This document shows, one piece after another, positions 60,134-64,000 of a DNA stretch of 64,000 bases. Positions within the stretch are counted from its first letter, which is position 1; the number at the start of each line of letters is the position of its first letter. Source of the DNA: Planococcus rifietoensis (GTDB lineage Bacteria; Bacillota; Bacilli; Bacillales_A; Planococcaceae); the NCBI RefSeq assembly GCF_001465795.2, contig NZ_CP013659.2:372001-436000 (forward strand). Direction: 5' to 3'. The notes under the pieces are model-generated. The model ran no database searches and was not told the origin of the DNA. It saw nothing but the letters and a program-made list of their open reading frames with translations. Position numbers and translations under genes: made by a program.

Positions 60134-62164
60134 ATGATCAACGATAAATTGCCGAAGATTTGGCACGGCGGGGACTATAACCCGGAACAATGGGATTCAC
60201 AAGAAATCTGGGACGAAGATGTGCGCATGTTCAAGCTTGCTGGCATCGACGTCGCTACGTTAAACGTCTTTTCATGGGCGCTCAATCAGCCGAACGAAGA
60301 CACATACAACTTCGACTGGCTCGATGACAAAATCAACCGCTTGTACGAAAACGGCATTTATACATGCCTCGCTACAAGCACGGCAGCGCATCCTGCGTGG
60401 ATGGCGAAAAAATATCCGGACGTCTTGCGCGTTGATTTCTACGGCAGAAAACGCAAATTCGGCAGCCGCCACAACTCGTGCCCGAATAGCCCGACTTACC
60501 GCGAATATTCCGAGAAAATCGCCGACAAACTAGCCGAGCGCTACAAAGACCATCCTGCGGTCTTGATTTGGCATGTGTCGAACGAATACGGCGGCTATTG
60601 CTATTGTGATAATTGCCAGGATGCTTTCCGCGTTTGGCTGAGCGATAAATATGGCACGCTTGAAAAGCTCAACAAAGCTTGGAACACTGGATTCTGGGGC
60701 CACACATTCTACGAATGGGACGAAATCGTCGCGCCGAATATCCTCAGCGAAGAGCGTGAAGACAACGTTTCAGACTTCCAAGGGATTTCTCTTGATTACC
60801 GCCGCTTCCAGTCGGACAGCCTGCTTGATTGCTATAAGCTCGAATACAACGCAATCCGCAAGCATACGCCAAACATCCCGATCACGACGAATTTGATGGG
60901 CACGTATCCGATGCTCGATTATTTCAAATGGGCAAAAGAAATGGACGTTGTGTCGTGGGATAACTACCCGGCGATCGATACGCCGTTTAGCTATACGGCG
61001 ATGACGCACGATTTGATGCGCGGTTTGAAGAGCGGGCAGCCGTTCATGCTGATGGAGCAGACGCCGAGCCAGCAAAACTGGCAGCCGTACAACTCCTTGA
61101 AGCGCCCGGGCGTCATGCGCTTGTGGAGCTACCAGGCAATCGGCCGCGGGGCGGATACGATCCTTTATTTCCAACTGCGTCGTTCAGTCGGAGCATGCGA
61201 GAAATACCACGGCGCAGTCATTGAACACGTGGGACATGAAAATACGCGCGTCTTTAACGAAGTGGCGCAAATCGGCAGTGAGTTCAACCAGTTGGGCGAT
61301 ACTTTGCTCGATGCGCGGGTCAACGCCAAAGTCGCAATCGTCTTTGATTGGGAAAACCGCTGGGCGACAGAACTGTCGAGCGGACCGTCCGTGTCGCTGG
61401 ATTATGTCAATGAAGTCCATAAATACTACGACGCGCTGTATAAATTAAACGTCCAAGTCGACATGGTCGGCGTCGAAGAAGACTTGAGCCAATACGATGT
61501 CGTCATCGCGCCGGTCTTGTATATGGTGAAAGAAGGCTACGCAGCAAAAGTCGAGCGTTTCGTCGAAAACGGCGGCACGTTCATCACGACGTTCTTCAGC
61601 GGCATCGTCAACGAAACCGATATCGTCACACTCGGCGGCTACCCGGGCGAATTGCGCAAAGTGCTCGGCATTTGGGCAGAGGAAATCGACGCGCTGCATC
61701 CGGACGAAACGAATGAAATCGTCGTGAACGGATCACGTGGAAGCTTAAGCGGCAGTTATTCCTGCAATTTGCTGTTCGACTTGATCCACACAGAAGGCGC
61801 GCAAGCAGTCGCTGAATACGGCTCTGATTTCTACCAGGGCATGCCGGTCCTCACCGTCAATGAGTTCGGAAAAGGAAAAGCCTGGTATGTGGCCTCGAGC
61901 CCAGACGCAGAGTTCTTGGTCGATTTCCTGCAAACCGTATGCGAAGAAGCAGGCGTCGAGCCCTTGCTTTCTGTTCCGCAAGGCGTCGAAACGACCGAAC
62001 GCGTCAAAGACGGCCAGACCTATTTGTTCGTATTGAATCACAACAACAAAGCAGAATCGATCGACTTGAAAGACAGCCAGTATAAAGAACTGCTGACTGC
62101 ACAGCAATTGAGCGGGAGAGTGGAACTCGAAGCAAAAGGCGTCTTCATTTTAGCGAAAGTATAA
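60134..62164 (+). CDS. Beta-galactosidase (GH42)
   Basis: This 676-residue cytoplasmic GH42 enzyme splits beta-galactosides, typically galactan-derived oligosaccharides or lactose. It has acid/base E151 in VSNEYGGY and nucleophile E308 in LMEQTPSQQNW. A zinc-cysteine cluster is formed by C116, C156, C158 and C161. The three domains are a barrel (1-390), a trimerisation domain (about 395-610) and a small beta domain. GAAGGGATGG lies before ATG 60134. Confidence 0.95.
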   Translation: MINDKLPKIWHGGDYNPEQWDSQEIWDEDVRMFKLAGIDVATLNVFSWALNQPNEDTYNFDWLDDKINRLYENGIYTCLATSTAAHPAWMAKKYPDVLRVDFYGRKRKFGSRHNSCPNSPTYREYSEKIADKLAERYKDHPAVLIWHVSNEYGGYCYCDNCQDAFRVWLSDKYGTLEKLNKAWNTGFWGHTFYEWDEIVAPNILSEEREDNVSDFQGISLDYRRFQSDSLLDCYKLEYNAIRKHTPNIPITTNLMGTYPMLDYFKWAKEMDVVSWDNYPAIDTPFSYTAMTHDLMRGLKSGQPFMLMEQTPSQQNWQPYNSLKRPGVMRLWSYQAIGRGADTILYFQLRRSVGACEKYHGAVIEHVGHENTRVFNEVAQIGSEFNQLGDTLLDARVNAKVAIVFDWENRWATELSSGPSVSLDYVNEVHKYYDALYKLNVQVDMVGVEEDLSQYDVVIAPVLYMVKEGYAAKVERFVENGGTFITTFFSGIVNETDIVTLGGYPGELRKVLGIWAEEIDALHPDETNEIVVNGSRGSLSGSYSCNLLFDLIHTEGAQAVAEYGSDFYQGMPVLTVNEFGKGKAWYVASSPDAEFLVDFLQTVCEEAGVEPLLSVPQGVETTERVKDGQTYLFVLNHNNKAESIDLKDSQYKELLTAQQLSGRVELEAKGVFILAKV

Positions 62165-62185
62165 GAACATATAATAGAAACAATC

Positions 62186-62254
62186 AAAAACCCATGCACA
62201 GTGCCCCGCTATTGGAAATCAATCCAACGGTGGGGGCGAGTGCATGGGTTTTTA
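62186..62254 (+). terminator. Long intrinsic terminator after the GH42 gene
   Basis: AAAAACCCATGCAC pairs with GTGCATGGGTTTTT, with an inner TGCCCC / GGGGGC and ATTGGA / TCCAAC stem. T-run follows. It closes the plus-strand glycosidase genes. Confidence 0.9.
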
Positions 62255-62273
62255 TTGGTGGAAATTTTCGAGG

Positions 62274-62303
62274 AAAAACCCGGCCAGAACTCTGGCCGGG
62301 TTT
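62274..62303. terminator. Intrinsic terminator of the msmX-galT unit
   Basis: AAACCCGGCCAGA / TCTGGCCGGGTTT lies 5 nt after the msmX stop; the minus-strand side ends in TTTTT. Confidence 0.88.
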
Positions 62304-62307
62304 CCTT

Positions 62308-63405
62308 TTATTTAATACGCAATTCCGATTCACTATCGAAGAAATGGGCTTTATTCATATCGAAAGCCATGTCGATCGTCTGGCCGGATTCTACATTGAA
62401 GCGGGCATCGACGCGCGCGACGAAATCCTGTTCGTTCACATTCGAATAAAGAATGATTTCCGAGCCCATCAATTCCGCCACTTCTACATAAGCTTTCACT
62501 TTTGTATGCGGTGAATGGTCGAGGAACAAAGGTTCATCGTGGATGTCTTCCGGACGGATACCGAGAACGATTTCCTTGTCTTTATAGCCTTGGTCGCGCA
62601 GTGTCGCAAGCTTGCCTTCAGGGACGAGAACTTTGACATCGCCCATGACGAACGAATCGCCAACGATTTTCCCGCGCAGGAAGTTCATGGACGGGGAACC
62701 GATGAAACCGCCGACAAACATATTGTCCGGCTTGTCGTATACTTCTTTCGGTGAGCCGACTTGCTGGATAAAGCCATCTTTCATGACGACAAGGCGCGTC
62801 GCCATCGTCATCGCCTCTGTCTGGTCGTGTGTGACATAAATAGTTGTTGTCTGCAGGCGGCGATGGAGCTTTTGGATCTCGGTGCGCATCTGCACGCGCA
62901 GTTTGGCATCCAAGTTGGACAAAGGCTCATCCATCAAGAACACTTCTGCATCGCGTACGATGGCACGCCCGAGAGCGACACGTTGGCGCTGGCCGCCTGA
63001 TAGCGCTTTCGGTTTGCGGTCCAAGTAATCGTCAAGGCCGAGGATGCTCGAGGCGTTCGCCACGCGTGTCTTGATCTCGTCTTTTTTCATTTTGCGCAGC
63101 TTCAAGCTGAACGCCATATTGTCGTAGACGCTCATATGGGGATACAATGCATAGTTCTGGAACACCATCGCGATGTCGCGGTCTTTCGGCGAGACATCGT
63201 TGACGCGTTTGTCACCGATATATAAATCGCCATCCGTGATTTCTTCCAAGCCTGCGATCATGCGCAAGGTAGTGGACTTGCCGCAGCCAGAAGGGCCTAC
63301 AAGTACGAGGAACTCCTTATCGCGGATTTCCAGATTGAAGTCCTGAACGGATACAACCCCTTTTTCGTATTCTTTTCGGATATTCGTTAAAGTTAAGCCT
63401 GCCAT
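62308..63405 (-). CDS. msmX: MsmX/UgpC-type sugar ABC transporter ATP-binding protein
   Basis: This 365-residue ATPase has Walker A GPSGCGKST, signature LSGGQRQRVALGR and Walker B EVFLMDEPLSNLDAKLR. A C-terminal TOBE/MalK-like regulatory domain (about 240-365, VLGIRPEDIHDEP) follows. It can energise several importers lacking their own ATPase, such as that at 52224-55405. The frame extends to 63483, but GGGAGGG selects ATG 63405 (MAGLTLTNIRKEY). It lies 43 nt after the galT stop on the same strand. Confidence 0.94.
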   Translation of the reverse strand: MAGLTLTNIRKEYEKGVVSVQDFNLEIRDKEFLVLVGPSGCGKSTTLRMIAGLEEITDGDLYIGDKRVNDVSPKDRDIAMVFQNYALYPHMSVYDNMAFSLKLRKMKKDEIKTRVANASSILGLDDYLDRKPKALSGGQRQRVALGRAIVRDAEVFLMDEPLSNLDAKLRVQMRTEIQKLHRRLQTTTIYVTHDQTEAMTMATRLVVMKDGFIQQVGSPKEVYDKPDNMFVGGFIGSPSMNFLRGKIVGDSFVMGDVKVLVPEGKLATLRDQGYKDKEIVLGIRPEDIHDEPLFLDHSPHTKVKAYVEVAELMGSEIILYSNVNEQDFVARVDARFNVESGQTIDMAFDMNKAHFFDSESELRIK

Positions 63406-63448
63406 ATAAATCCCTCCCAATGTATGTAAGTGCTTTGTGTAATCGCGG

Positions 63449-64000
63449 TTAAATGGTTTCTGCTTTTTGTTCATTGACAGCATGGATAAATCGCTTGAAT
63501 GCTTGAGGTTCTTTCAACACGCCGGCGTCTTCCAAGATCCGGACAAATTTCTTGCCCAGCTCTTCCCGCACGAGTGCTTCGGCTTGTTCGCTGTTCGCGA
63601 TTGGGCCGGATTGTGCTTTTAATTGCTCCGCCCAGTTCTGGTGAGCGGGTTCTACACGGTTCGTTCCACGGAGCAGGAATTCCTGGATTTGTTCCAGTTC
63701 TTGTTTCAAGCGCGGCGGCAGGACTGCGAGCCCCATCACTTCGATCAAGCCGATATTTTCTTTTTTGATGTGATGGACGTCTGCGTGGGGATGGAAAATC
63801 CCGCCAGGATGCTGCTGTGACGTGCGGTTGTTTCGCAACACCAAATCGATTTCGAACAGCCCGTTGCGTTTTCTGGCAATCGGTGTGATCGTGTTATGCG
63901 GCGTATCGCCGGTGAAGGCGATGACGTCTGCCGCTTCATCCGAATACTGCTTCCAAATCTGCAAAATCTCATCTGCGGCATCGACCAGTTCATCGATATT
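63449..64000 (-). CDS. galT: Galactose-1-phosphate uridylyltransferase, C-terminal part (cut by window edge)
   Basis: The visible 183 residues are the C-terminal part of a Firmicute-type (GalT class II) enzyme: DVIAFTGDTPHNTITPIARKR, GIFHPHADVHHIKKENIGLIEVMGLAVLPPRL, and a helical tail. It transfers UMP from UDP-glucose to galactose 1-phosphate in the Leloir pathway, the step after the galactosidases and galactokinase. The 5' part and the start lie beyond 64000; the frame is open to the edge. Other gal genes may follow outside the window. Confidence 0.9.
   Translation of the reverse strand, partial: NIDELVDAADEILQIWKQYSDEAADVIAFTGDTPHNTITPIARKRNGLFEIDLVLRNNRTSQQHPGGIFHPHADVHHIKKENIGLIEVMGLAVLPPRLKQELEQIQEFLLRGTNRVEPAHQNWAEQLKAQSGPIANSEQAEALVREELGKKFVRILEDAGVLKEPQAFKRFIHAVNEQKAETI

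Overview
The window reads as chromosomal DNA of a Gram-positive member of Bacillota, most likely Bacillales and probably the Planococcaceae (Planococcus-like). That placement is inferred from gene content and style: strong GGAGG ribosome sites, LicT- and GlcT-type antitermination targets (RAT), CcpA cre boxes fused to sigma-A promoters, a GlpP-type glpFK leader, MsmX- and YesMN-type genes and a BstA (YfiT)-like thiol transferase. No rRNA, tRNA, CRISPR array, phage or transposase gene was seen.

Layout. 0.1-12 kb holds housekeeping and accessory genes: a secreted M14 carboxypeptidase, an aldo/keto reductase, a secreted double peptidoglycan-binding protein, a VOC protein, a TetR-controlled MFS exporter, a PrpE-like phosphatase, a CPBP protease, an orphan SUKH protein, a lipoprotein and a BstA-like protein. 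12-20.5 kb is a run in which every gene boundary carries a pair of a 21-bp dispersed repeat: BstA-like / DUF819 / MORN mini-gene / FUSC exporter / ABC operon / UvrA-like / TspO-like. 20.5-27.5 kb holds a DJ-1-like protein, glpFK, and a macro-domain / VWA / Ltp-like cluster. 27.5-35 kb is a beta-glucoside regulon: bglA, bglP-bglH-HAD and licT with three RAT sites. 35-42.3 kb holds cstA, a Gfo/Idh oxidoreductase, a nuclease/phosphatase-fold protein and glcT-ptsG. 42.4-46.3 kb is a hutG-gltS / lysR module bracketed by inverted copies of a roughly 350-bp composite element built from the same 21-bp repeat. ade follows; its 3' end runs into the repeat.

48.4-64 kb is a galactoside utilisation locus. 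It has a YesMN-like two-component system, a lipoprotein-dependent sugar ABC importer, cytoplasmic GH36 alpha-galactosidase, GH35 and GH42 beta-galactosidases, an MsmX-like importer ATPase, and the 3' part of galT running off the right edge. The genes fit together: the importer brings in galacto-oligosaccharides, three enzymes split them, and the Leloir pathway takes the galactose.

The most unusual feature is the repeat family. I count 27 copies of a 21-bp sequence with core CCCTGTGCACCACACAATT. They occur as tandem pairs with a spacer of exactly 44 nt in nine of nine forward short-class pairs, or 66-67 nt in four others. They usually sit just after stop codons and in front of intrinsic terminators. 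They bracket whole gene modules as direct or inverted repeats, and in one case they rewrite the C-terminus of a protein (ade). I do not recognise this family from the literature.
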